From Roseburia sp. 1XD42-34 (lineage in GTDB: Bacteria; Bacillota; Bacilli; Bacillales; Amphibacillaceae): a DNA stretch of 64,000 nt. Every line of letters begins with the position of its first letter. The first letter of the stretch is position 1. The position numbers and the translations under genes are program-made. The notes below the pieces were generated by a model. That model was not told where the DNA came from and did no database searches. It saw nothing but the letters and a program-made list of their open reading frames with translations. This document shows, piece by piece, positions 26,509 to 34,635 of the stretch. Location: the NCBI RefSeq assembly GCF_009917385.1, contig NZ_QWLJ01000019.1, positions 1 to 64,000 of the forward strand. The letters run 5' to 3'.

Positions 26509-27684
26509 ATGCAAATCACAAATTTTCGTTTCTGGATATTAATTGCGCTTGTTTTTATATCAGGTTTTTCTCAGGGAATGTTGCTTCCTTTACTTTCCAT
26601 CATATTAGAACAAAATGGTATTGCTTCTTCCATTAATGGTTTACACGCCACCGGTTTGTATATTGGAGTTTTAATAGCCTCTCCGTTTATGGAAAAGCCG
26701 ATGCGAAAATTTGGCTTTAAGCCAATTATCTTTATCGGTGGTCTACTGGTCATTCTATCACTGGCTATATTTCCCGTATGGGAGTCTTTATGGTTTTGGT
26801 TTATTCTGCGTTTAACGATAGGCATCGGTGACCAAATGCTACATTTTGGAACACAAACTTGGATTACTGTAACAGCTACAGCAGAAACAAGAGGACGCAC
26901 CATTGCCCTTTATGGCTTATCATTCGGAGCAGGCTTTGCGTTAGGACCGTTAATGACAAGACTTCTCTCCATTCATCAATCCGTTCCTTTTCTCGCTTCT
27001 GCTGTTCTAAGTTTATTGGTGTGGTCATTATTATTGTTGCTTCGTAATCAATGGCCTGAGCACTCTGTAGACCCTGTATATCCGACGAGTTCCATACAAC
27101 GTTTTAAACAAACCATTAAAATAGCTTGGGTTGCCATGTTACCAGGTTTTGGATATGGCTTTTTAGAAGCCTCCTTACATAGTATTTTTCCCATCTATGG
27201 ATTACGGATTGGTCATCATGTAGATACTCTATCCCTTATCATTCCTTGTTTTGCTGCAGGAAGTTTGATTACACAATTTCCACTGGGTGCATTAAGTGAT
27301 AAATTCGGGAGAAAATCAATACTCATTACGGTTTTATTGCTCGGCTCTTTATGCTTTCTGTTTGCTGCAATATGGGAGGATTCTATCGTCGCTTTGTTTA
27401 TCCTGTTTACATTGGCAGGAATGTGTGTAGGTTCCTTATTCTCCTTGGGAATCTCATACATGACAGATATGTTGCCAGAAAACTTACTTCCAGCGGGAAA
27501 TTTAATGGTTGGAATCATGTTCAGTGTTGGTAGCATTAGTGGGCCTTTTATCGGTGGGTATTTTATTGACGTTTTCCAAGGTGTGTCATTTTTTTATTTT
27601 ATCACTTCTATCCTTATATTGATTATAGTAGCTATGCTATTTAAGAGAACGCAGCAAGAACAAATGGGTGACTTTAATTTATAA
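26509..27684 (+). CDS. yfkF: MFS transporter, YfkF-like
   Basis: A 391-residue major facilitator with 12 membrane segments. The loop 2-3 signature appears as MEKPMRKFGFKP and the second-half copy as GALSDKFGRKS. The start at 26509 follows AAGGAG at six bases; the long N-terminal extension in frame is non-protein-like and is excluded. B. subtilis yfkF occupies the same place near yfkD. The substrate is unknown; the SP/DHA-like layout suggests efflux. A 12-bp perfect hairpin follows the gene. Confidence 0.85.
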   Translation: MQITNFRFWILIALVFISGFSQGMLLPLLSIILEQNGIASSINGLHATGLYIGVLIASPFMEKPMRKFGFKPIIFIGGLLVILSLAIFPVWESLWFWFILRLTIGIGDQMLHFGTQTWITVTATAETRGRTIALYGLSFGAGFALGPLMTRLLSIHQSVPFLASAVLSLLVWSLLLLLRNQWPEHSVDPVYPTSSIQRFKQTIKIAWVAMLPGFGYGFLEASLHSIFPIYGLRIGHHVDTLSLIIPCFAAGSLITQFPLGALSDKFGRKSILITVLLLGSLCFLFAAIWEDSIVALFILFTLAGMCVGSLFSLGISYMTDMLPENLLPAGNLMVGIMFSVGSISGPFIGGYFIDVFQGVSFFYFITSILILIIVAMLFKRTQQEQMGDFNL

Positions 27685-27690
27685 TCGTAC

Positions 27691-27733
27691 GTAATCTGAC
27701 AGAATAAACAGTGAAAATATCCTGTCAGATTAC
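27691..27733. terminator. Convergent hairpin between yfkF and the ABC permease
   Basis: GTAATCTGACAG and CTGTCAGATTAC form a perfect 12-bp stem with a 19-nt loop. It sits between two convergent genes. No strong T-run is present on either side. Confidence 0.65.
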
Positions 27734-27760
27734 TATTATAGCTAAAGAATAAATCAACCT

Positions 27761-28459
27761 TCAGGCCATTTCATGCACAATAAACTTACTATAATGCGCT
27801 TCTAAACGTTCTTGTATAAAAGCAATGACAATACAAATTGGCCAATAAATAAGAGCTACAAGAATATACATAGTCATTGCATCAAACTCTCTTCCTGCAA
27901 CAATCTGTGTTTTTTGGAAAAGCTCCGGTACAGTAATAACTGCTGCCAAAGAGGTAGCCTTTACTAAATCCATAAAAACATTCGTCAATGGAGGGATGGC
28001 CATTCTGATAGCTTGTGGCAAAATCACTTTTCGCAATGTCTGCCAGTAGGTTAAATTTAATGCTTTAGCAGACTCCCATTGTCCTTTATCAATACTGTTT
28101 AACGAAGCTCGGTCAATTTCTGCAATGTAAGCCGCACTATTGAGACCAAACCCTAAACACGCTGCCATTAATGCCGTTAATTTAATACCAATAACAGGAA
28201 GTCCAAAGTAAAGAATAAATAAAAAAACAAGCATCGGCGTTCCACGCATAAACGATATGTACAGTCTAGCTGGCAACTTTAGAAAAGGATAATTGGAGTT
28301 TCGGGCTAGAGCAAGTAATAGACCTAAAACGAGCCCAATCAACATACCAATAATTGACACAAGCAATGTCATTGGTAAGCCACTTAATACAAATGGAAGA
28401 TTTTCTCCTGCTAATTGAACATCAAATATTTCATTCAAATTAATTCCTTGAATAGGCAA
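27761..28459 (-). CDS. Polar amino acid ABC transporter permease (TcyB-like)
   Basis: A His/Glu/Gln/Arg-type permease of about 232 residues with five membrane segments and the EAA loop ESAKALNLTYWQTLRKVILPQ. I place the start at TTG 28459 because GGAGGG lies six bases upstream. The nearest ATG (28477) has no site and would add six residues. It follows the binding-protein gene on the same strand and likely forms a cystine or other amino acid importer with it. The ATPase subunit is absent, so it must share one encoded elsewhere. Confidence 0.82.
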   Translation of the reverse strand: MPIQGINLNEIFDVQLAGENLPFVLSGLPMTLLVSIIGMLIGLVLGLLLALARNSNYPFLKLPARLYISFMRGTPMLVFLFILYFGLPVIGIKLTALMAACLGFGLNSAAYIAEIDRASLNSIDKGQWESAKALNLTYWQTLRKVILPQAIRMAIPPLTNVFMDLVKATSLAAVITVPELFQKTQIVAGREFDAMTMYILVALIYWPICIVIAFIQERLEAHYSKFIVHEMA

Positions 28460-28578
28460 TATACTCCCTCCGATCATGTATTCAACAAACCACCCACAGG
28501 ATTTCCCATGGATGGTTTTCAATGCATGTAGCTCGTCTAATCAGTTTCGTCTACTTCTCGAATGGTTGAATTAAATTG

Positions 28579-29457
28579 TTATAAATCTAATCCATCGATT
28601 GGTTTGATATCACCTTTAGGCTTTTGAGAAGCATCTTCTTGATAGAATTTGGTGGCTAATTCTGTTAACGTCCTATCTTCTCGCATCTCGCTCAAAGTAT
28701 GATTGATTTTTTCTGTAAGTGTATCTGCTCCTTGTGGAATCACAACTGCCTGTTCTGTAGGATGGAATTTCAAGTTAGGATGAAGATGAATATCAAACTC
28801 CGGAAAACCTGCTACACCAAATTTAGATAGATAGTAATCATTCACAATAACATCTGTTCGTCCATTATGAACATCACGTAAATACGCTTCATTAGGCGCA
28901 TTTCCATACGTAACGACTTCTGCGCCAAAATGTTCCGCGATTTGACTGTAAATGGTTGTCGCTCCTCCACCAGCTTTTTTTCCTTTTAAATCTTCAAGAG
29001 ATTCAATACCAGAATTATCATCTTTTCGTACTACCATCGTAGAATAGGAATATTTGTACGGTTCACTAAAGTTAAATGACTCTTTTCGCTTGTCTGTTGC
29101 TTCTATATCATTAGCAGCGACATCAATTCTTCCACTTTTTATTGCTGGTAACATGCTATCAATCCCCATAATTTCAAATGAAATATCGAGATCGAGTCGT
29201 TTAGCAACTTCTCGCATTACTTCTACATCATAACCAGTAAGCTGGTCTTCACTTTTTTTATCTCCATCGTAATAGGATGCTGCAATAAGTGTGCCGGAGG
29301 TTCCAACAACAAGCTCCCCTTTATCTTTTATCTCTTGCCATTTTTCATCTGTTTCTTTTTGTTTCTCCTTACTGTTATCATCATTGACGCCACTGGAACA
29401 AGCGCTTAATAATACTATTGAAACAATAAATATGAAAGCTATTCTTAGATATTTCAT
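28579..29457 (-). CDS. Amino acid ABC transporter substrate-binding lipoprotein (TcyA-like)
   Basis: A 292-residue lipoprotein. The signal peptide ends in lipobox LSAC with Cys20, then a solute-binding family 3 domain follows (KGELVVGTSGTL, LTGYDVEVMREVAKRL, GRIDVAANDIEATDKRKESF, the last being the ligand-contacting region). The pattern is that of cystine/diaminopimelate-type binding proteins such as TcyA. The start at 29457 follows AGGGGAA; a longer frame is unsupported. About 120 bp separate it from the permease gene. Confidence 0.85.
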   Translation of the reverse strand: MKYLRIAFIFIVSIVLLSACSSGVNDDNSKEKQKETDEKWQEIKDKGELVVGTSGTLIAASYYDGDKKSEDQLTGYDVEVMREVAKRLDLDISFEIMGIDSMLPAIKSGRIDVAANDIEATDKRKESFNFSEPYKYSYSTMVVRKDDNSGIESLEDLKGKKAGGGATTIYSQIAEHFGAEVVTYGNAPNEAYLRDVHNGRTDVIVNDYYLSKFGVAGFPEFDIHLHPNLKFHPTEQAVVIPQGADTLTEKINHTLSEMREDRTLTELATKFYQEDASQKPKGDIKPIDGLDL

Positions 29458-29696
29458 AGCCATTCCCCTATCTGTTATATTTATAATTACATATCGGATT
29501 GTAACAGAATGCAAGGATAAAATAAAGTGAAACTTCAATCATTGGTGCTTATTCTTTACGTCACCACATGATGATTGCTCCACACGGCAATGACTTAAAG
29601 GACTTGAAATAAAATCGGTCATTTGCTTGCAAGTGTATCTCCTGTCCCCCTATACTCCATCTCGCAAGCTTGAACTGGGGAACCTGCTACATTGAA
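29458..29696 (+). repeat. Degenerate family B-like segment
   Basis: ATAAAGTGAAACTTCAATCA near 29520 resembles the left end of family B. The following 150 bp are too diverged to place with certainty. No gene was seen. Confidence 0.35.
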
Positions 29697-29829
29697 GCTA
29701 CGAACCGATGTTGCTGACTTATCATAGTTGATTTCATGAAGTCACCAAGTCGCTAGGCGATGGAGCCAGACGTGGCTATTCGGTTATTTCCTTATCCAAA
29801 AGCACCTCGGTTTATACTTTCTTATCTTC
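29697..29829 (+). repeat. Interspersed repeat family A, copy 6 (3' part)
   Basis: Holds CTACGAACCGATGTTG, GACTTATCATAG, ATGAAGTCACCAAGTCGCTA, CCAGACGTGGCTATTCGG and ends TTTATACTTTCTTATC. The 5' half is missing. Confidence 0.75.
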
Positions 29830-30047
29830 AAAAACACCAGCAATCTTCTTACTCTATTTTAATTATAAAATTTTTATATAATAATTCATATCTTTTAATA
29901 TTAATTATTAATATATAGTTATCAAACAATAAATCATGTAAAATTCAAAAATCAGTAACATTTTCGCTGTTTTCGCATATATTTAACATAAAAAAAGCCT
30001 TTTTGCCTTCTTTTCATGATAAAATAAGAAAGCTCCACACTTTCATC

Positions 30048-30078
30048 TTGACATCATTTTATAAAATGATAATATAAT
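30048..30078 (+). promoter_or_regulatory. Promoter with operator dyad upstream of the P-type ATPase
   Basis: TTGACA at 30048-30053 and TATAAT at 30073-30078 are separated by 19 bp, and the perfect palindrome ATCATTTTATAAAATGAT (30053-30070) nearly fills that spacer. A long spacer with a central dyad is the layout of MerR-activated promoters, while the AT-rich palindrome also resembles Fur-family boxes. A weaker PerR-like site (10 of 14) is at 30088-30102. Which regulator acts is open. Confidence 0.5.
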
Positions 30079-30140
30079 AATAAATACCATTTAATAATTA
30101 TTTTAAAAATAAAAGAGAATAATGATTGGAGAGACGGAAC

Positions 30141-32042
30141 ATGTCAACTAAAACTCGCTCGCCGCACCCCTCTAATACAATTCAAAAAATTTCTGAACAC
30201 AAAGAACTTATTGCAGCTTTATTTAGCGGTTTTTTAATCGCAATCGCTTGGTTGTTGGAAGCTTATCTCTCACAGTCACTTTGGGTGATTCTCCATTTGA
30301 TTGCATTTATAATTGGGGGCTATGCAAAAGCAAAAGAAGGCATTACAGAAACGATTCGTAATAAAGACTTAAATGTGGAGATGCTAATGATCTTCGCTGC
30401 TATTGGTGCTGCAGCTATCGGTTATTGGACAGAGGGAGCAATTCTAATCTTTATTTTTGCTTTGTCCGGTGCACTTGAAACATATACAATGAATAAAAGT
30501 AACAAAGAAATCTCTTCGCTCATGAAATTACAGCCTGAAGAAGCATGGAGAATAGAGGGAGAGGAAAAAGAGATTGTCCCTGTTTCCTCTTTGCAAATAG
30601 ATGATATTATTTATGTACGAGCAGGAGAGCGTATTCCAGCAGATGGAAAGATTGATCGCGGGGAAACGTCGATTGATGAAAGTGCTATTACCGGTGAATC
30701 TATTCCAGTTAGAAAAACGGAAAATGAGGAAGTGCTCGCAGGCACAGTGGCGTTAGATGGTTCCATATATATTCGAATTACGAAACCAGCAGACCAAACC
30801 TTATTTCAACAAATCATTCAAATGATCCAATCCGCTCAAGAGGAAAAGTCCCCTTCACAATTATTTATTGAAAAATTTGAAGGATCCTATGTCAAAATTG
30901 TCTTAATCGTTGTCTTTTTTATGATGTTCATTCCATATTTCTTATTTGACTGGACAATTCAGGATAGTATCTATCGAGCTATGATTCTATTAGTTGTCGC
31001 TTCTCCATGTGCCCTTGTTGCATCTATTATGCCGGCAACCCTATCTGCTATTTCAAAAAGCGCTAGATCAGGTGTGCTATTTAAAGGTGGCGTACATATT
31101 GAGAATATCGGACATATTCAGGCGATCGCCTTCGATAAAACAGGTACGTTAACCAAAGGAAAGCCCGAAGTGACCGATTTCCACATCCATCCAGATTATA
31201 CGAAAGAGGAAATACTTCCAATCGCAATGGCCATGGAGCAGGATTCAACTCACCCTCTTGCTCATGCAATTGTTACCTTTTGTCAACAGCATAAGATGGA
31301 TGGTCTTCCGGAAGAAGACATTCATGTATCCGTATCGACTTTAGCTGGGAATGGCATTTCAGCCATTATCCAAAATGTAACATGGGTGATTGGTAAACCA
31401 GACTATATTGGTTTTGAAGCTTATTTCGAACTTACAACCAAGCGACTTGCCGCTGAAGGAAAAACGATTGTATATGTTAAAAAAGGCGACCAAGTCGTGG
31501 CTTTATTTGCGCTCAAAGATACTGTAAGAAACGACAGTATTCAAGCTATCAAACTTTTAAAACAACAAGGTATCCATACGGTGATGCTAACAGGAGACCA
31601 TGAGCTTACAGCAAAAGCGATCGCTGATGAAGCAGGTATTGATGCATATGTAGCGAATTGTCTACCTCATGAAAAGGTAGAGGAAATCAAGAAATTGAAA
31701 GAAGTTTACCAACACGTCGCAATGGTTGGCGATGGTATTAATGATGGTCCTGCATTAGCAACCGCTAATATCGGCATCGCTATGGGAGAAGGGACAGATG
31801 TCGCCTTAGAGACCGCAGATGTAGTACTCATGAAAAATAATCTTAGCAGAATTACCAATGCGATTCATACTTCGAAAAAAATGAATCGAATTGTAAAGCA
31901 AAATATATTCTTTTCTCTCGCCGTCATTGCTGTACTTATCGCATCCAACTTCTTACAAGTCCTTGACATGCCATTAGGCGTTATAGGGCATGAAGGCAGT
32001 ACTATTTTGGTTATTTTAAATGGTTTAAGATTGTTAAAATAA
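30141..32042 (+). CDS. pfeT: P1B-type heavy-metal ATPase, PfeT/ZosA-like
   Basis: A 633-residue metal-exporting ATPase. It has the membrane motif VASPCALVAS (SPC), the phosphorylated Asp in FDKTGTLTKG, the TGES actuator loop, the HP motif (DSTHPLAHAI) and MVGDGINDGPAL. There is no N-terminal metal-binding domain, which together with the length matches B. subtilis PfeT (YkvW, formerly ZosA, 637 aa), a ferrous-iron exporter of the PerR regulon. A CadA-type zinc/cadmium specificity cannot be excluded. The ATG at 30141 follows GGAGAG; the TTG frame upstream is not needed. Confidence 0.85.
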   Translation: MSTKTRSPHPSNTIQKISEHKELIAALFSGFLIAIAWLLEAYLSQSLWVILHLIAFIIGGYAKAKEGITETIRNKDLNVEMLMIFAAIGAAAIGYWTEGAILIFIFALSGALETYTMNKSNKEISSLMKLQPEEAWRIEGEEKEIVPVSSLQIDDIIYVRAGERIPADGKIDRGETSIDESAITGESIPVRKTENEEVLAGTVALDGSIYIRITKPADQTLFQQIIQMIQSAQEEKSPSQLFIEKFEGSYVKIVLIVVFFMMFIPYFLFDWTIQDSIYRAMILLVVASPCALVASIMPATLSAISKSARSGVLFKGGVHIENIGHIQAIAFDKTGTLTKGKPEVTDFHIHPDYTKEEILPIAMAMEQDSTHPLAHAIVTFCQQHKMDGLPEEDIHVSVSTLAGNGISAIIQNVTWVIGKPDYIGFEAYFELTTKRLAAEGKTIVYVKKGDQVVALFALKDTVRNDSIQAIKLLKQQGIHTVMLTGDHELTAKAIADEAGIDAYVANCLPHEKVEEIKKLKEVYQHVAMVGDGINDGPALATANIGIAMGEGTDVALETADVVLMKNNLSRITNAIHTSKKMNRIVKQNIFFSLAVIAVLIASNFLQVLDMPLGVIGHEGSTILVILNGLRLLK

Positions 32043-32048
32043 TCCTAT

Positions 32049-32093
32049 AACATATGCCTTAGAGATAGATGGTTTCCCTAGGGCATATGTTTA
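32049..32093 (+). terminator. Terminator of pfeT-like gene
   Basis: ACATATGCC and GGGCATATGT pair, extended by TAG and CTA inside, followed by TTTACA. Confidence 0.75.
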
Positions 32094-32506
32094 CATTAAA
32101 GTATCACTTCTCCTCGATCGTTTACCACCTTCGTACTAGCATATTCAAAATTATTATCTTCGTGACCCATCCGCACCCGTTATTTCGTTTATATTTTGTT
32201 CTATTACACCTTGATATTCCTAATTATTTTTTCTTTACTGTTTGTTTATTTTTTCACCCATTTCACCTTTTATTTTGTTCATGCTCGTATTGTACTTCAG
32301 TATGTCCAATAATTGCTGTTTTTGCCGTCAACTTTAAAGTATCATGACAGGAGGAAAAACGAACTCTTTTTGTGGTACAGAAAATTCCCCTGCTATACTG
32401 TTGGAAGCCAGTCGGCAAAAGTTTTTTGAAATACGGAAAATGATGATAGTCAAATTCGTGATAAAGCTATCAGGATTTGAAAAATTCAGGAGTGCTTGAA
32501 TGTAAG
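32094..32506. other. Intergenic region, pyrimidine-rich, no gene recognised
   Basis: The first 250 bp are strongly C and T rich on the plus strand and the frames through them give Phe, His and Cys rich translations with no SD. A 50-codon frame from 32344 also lacks a site and looks random. No structured RNA was recognised. Confidence 0.45.
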
Positions 32507-32556
32507 AAAAAAGTTAGTTGCTAAGTTATGGAGCCCACAAAGCAACTGACTTTTTT
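32507..32556 (-). terminator. Terminator of yfkH
   Basis: AAAAAAGTTAGTTGCT and AGCAACTGACTTTTTT form a 16-bp stem with one mismatch, T-runs on both strands. It follows the minus-strand yfkH gene after an A fragment. Confidence 0.8.
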
Positions 32557-32588
32557 ACACTAGGAAAGTATAAGATGTTTTGGTTTAT

Positions 32589-32668
32589 AGTATAAGAAAG
32601 TATAAAATGAAGTGCTTGGGGGAGAAAAAAATACGAGCTACGTTCTGCGCATGAGCCCAGCAACTAGA
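32589..32668 (-). repeat. Interspersed repeat family A, copy 7 (fragment)
   Basis: On the minus strand it holds CTAGTTGCTGGGCTCATGCG and then CACTTCATTTTATACTTTCTTATA. Only the 3' end of the element is present; the centre is deleted. Confidence 0.65.
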
Positions 32669-32671
32669 TTA

Positions 32672-33496
32672 CTATTTCATCAGCTTATTTTTTCTGATAA
32701 CAGCATTGATTAAGCCCCCGGTAAGAATAATAATTCCTGATAAATAAAACCAAATCATTAGTGCAATTACAGTACCAAGGCTCCCATACGTTGCTGAATA
32801 ATTCCCAATATTGCTTACATAATATGAAAACCCAAGTGAGACTAACTGCCATGCTATTGTCGCAAATAAAGCTCCAGCGGCAGCATTTTTTAAGTAAATG
32901 CGTTTATTTGGGGCAAGCGTATATAACGCAAGAAAAACAATAAAGAAAACGATCGAAGAAACAACCCAACGTAAAGCTTCCCAAACAGAAATAAATCCTT
33001 CTGATAAACCAACAAATGAAAATAAATAAGTTCCTAACAACTTCCCAAAAATCGGTAATAATAACGCAATAATAATAATCGCCATCATCGCTATTGTAAG
33101 CACAATAGCGATGAGCCTTGATATAATGAAAGAACGGTTTTCGTCAACTTCATAAGCATAATTAAAGCCACGCATTAACGCATTTACTCCGTTTGATGCT
33201 GCCCATAATGTAGCTATAATACCAAATGAAAGCAATCCACCATTTCTTTGGCTAATCAAATTCGTAACATTTGTCGAAATAAGTTCCACAATCTGAGGTG
33301 GAGCGTAGGAGGAAATAATGTCCAACACAGCTAACTCATCCATTGGTAAATATCCAACAAGCGTCACTAAAAATAACAGAAAAGGAAACAGTGATAACAG
33401 AAAGAAAAAAGCCAGTTGAGCAGCCAAGCCAAACAGATCTATGTCTATCATTCGTTGGTAGACCTGCTTTCCAAATAAAATAATTTTATTTACCAT
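32672..33496 (-). CDS. yfkH: YihY/BrkB-family membrane protein, YfkH
   Basis: A 274-residue membrane protein with six segments. The hallmark patches are FGLAAQLAFFFLLSLFPFLLF near the N-terminus, SNGVNALMRGFNYAYEV in the middle and YGSLGTVIALMIWFYLSGII near the end, all typical of the UPF0761/YihY family. It is the third gene of a yfkJ-yfkI-yfkH run on the minus strand, matching B. subtilis. The family was once thought to contain RNase BN, which was withdrawn. The function is unknown; a transport or lipid role has been suggested. Confidence 0.88.
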   Translation of the reverse strand: MVNKIILFGKQVYQRMIDIDLFGLAAQLAFFFLLSLFPFLLFLVTLVGYLPMDELAVLDIISSYAPPQIVELISTNVTNLISQRNGGLLSFGIIATLWAASNGVNALMRGFNYAYEVDENRSFIISRLIAIVLTIAMMAIIIIALLLPIFGKLLGTYLFSFVGLSEGFISVWEALRWVVSSIVFFIVFLALYTLAPNKRIYLKNAAAGALFATIAWQLVSLGFSYYVSNIGNYSATYGSLGTVIALMIWFYLSGIIILTGGLINAVIRKNKLMK

Positions 33497-33608
33497 TGTC
33501 CTACTCCCAAACTTGTCCCCTCATGTTTAATAAGCCCTTATTAAACAACGGTTAATGTCTTTATAACCACTTTTCATTCTTGAATCGTTCATGCCTTTTA
33601 TAGCTAGT

Positions 33609-33908
33609 CTATTCTATTCGATTCATCTGGTGCTTATTCGTAATTTTATCAAGTGTTGTTTCCGCTTGATCTAAGACATTTATCGTACTTTCTGCGCCTT
33701 TGGCGAAAGCTTGATTAAATGTATCAAAGGCAGTCCGCACCTTGCGGATAGCTTCAGAAGGATTTTTAATTAAGTAGCTTGCTCCAGACCTAGCCGATGT
33801 AACCTTTTCTTTAGCATAGGTTCTTGTTTCCTTATCTAACAAGCTCATCAATCCCCCTGCTGTTGCTCCAATTACTATACCCGTAACTAATTTTCTTTTT
33901 CCCATCAT
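33609..33908 (-). CDS. yfkI: YtxH-like small protein, YfkI position
   Basis: A 99-residue protein with a short N-terminal hydrophobic stretch (VTGIVIGATAGGLMSLL) followed by an amphipathic helical tail, the YtxH-like layout. It lies between yfkJ and yfkH as in B. subtilis. AAGGAGCG precedes two adjacent ATG codons; either could serve. No enzymatic motif is present. YtxH relatives are often general-stress proteins, but no sigma-B promoter was identified here. Confidence 0.75.
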   Translation of the reverse strand: MMGKRKLVTGIVIGATAGGLMSLLDKETRTYAKEKVTSARSGASYLIKNPSEAIRKVRTAFDTFNQAFAKGAESTINVLDQAETTLDKITNKHQMNRIE

Positions 33909-33917
33909 TTTCGCTCC

Positions 33918-34391
33918 TTACACTATAGAATGTGTTTGTTTTAAATACTGCAAAAGTTGGTAGCATCCTTCTGATACCAACTCATATGTATAAGCAAAAT
34001 CACCTGTAAAATAAGGGTCAGGGACATTTGCTTCTTTAGCTCCTTCTACAAAATCCATCAATTTTGCTATCCGAATTGTTTCGTCTTCACCAAACATTTG
34101 TAATACATCTTGTTTATTTTGCTCATCCATGGCAATTATATAATCAACTTTCCCTTTTTCGTGTGGAGTTATTTGCCGCGCTTTCAAGCCATCCGTTGGC
34201 ACATTGTGTTTTTTTAAAATCGCTATTGTTTCTTCATGAGGCGGATTTCCTATATGCCAACTACCGGTTCCAGCAGAATCCACTTCTATTTTATCTGTGA
34301 GTTTCTCTTTTTTTAATAAATGAGCAAAGATCGCTTCAGCCATTGGCGAACGACAAATATTACCAAGACAGACAAAAATAACCCGGATCAT
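33918..34391 (-). CDS. yfkJ: Low-molecular-weight protein-tyrosine phosphatase, YfkJ
   Basis: A 157-residue phosphatase. The active-site loop is Cys8-LGNIC-Arg14 (VCLGNICRSPMAEA) and the general acid is in VPDPYFTG, both diagnostic for LMW-PTPs. B. subtilis YfkJ dephosphorylates phosphotyrosine and has been linked to ethanol stress. The gene is first in yfkJ-yfkI-yfkH with 9 bp to yfkI, so the three likely form an operon. The SD is weak (GGGTGG). Confidence 0.92.
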   Translation of the reverse strand: MIRVIFVCLGNICRSPMAEAIFAHLLKKEKLTDKIEVDSAGTGSWHIGNPPHEETIAILKKHNVPTDGLKARQITPHEKGKVDYIIAMDEQNKQDVLQMFGEDETIRIAKLMDFVEGAKEANVPDPYFTGDFAYTYELVSEGCYQLLQYLKQTHSIV

Positions 34392-34571
34392 TCAACCACC
34401 CACTTTTTTTTACAAATTGTTCTATTCTATTATAAGCAACTTCACTCCTAACAGCAAAAGTTTCTATTAAATTCACCTCCTCAACACATCCAAAATTTAC
34501 CATAAAGTCAATTTAACGTGATTTTATGCTGAATTACAACTTTATTATTAGGAAAAAGGAAAAATTTGCTC

Positions 34572-34601
34572 TTGACATATAACGCTATTTTTCGGAATAA
34601 T
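34572..34601 (+). promoter_or_regulatory. Candidate promoter of the AgcS symporter gene
   Basis: TTGACA at 34572-34577 and AATAAT at 34596-34601 with an 18-bp spacer, 35 bp before the start codon. Confidence 0.45.
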
Positions 34602-34635
34602 TTTTTTACACACGAAAAGGAGGAAAGAATGGATA

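Noticed and set aside
32069..32347. 92-codon plus-strand ORF after the metal ATPase
   Set aside because: It starts inside the terminator hairpin, is very rich in Phe, His and Cys from pyrimidine-rich DNA, and has no SD.
32344..32496. 50-codon plus-strand frame beginning MTGGKTNSF
   Set aside because: No SD before the ATG and random-looking composition; the nearby hairpin is better explained as the yfkH terminator.
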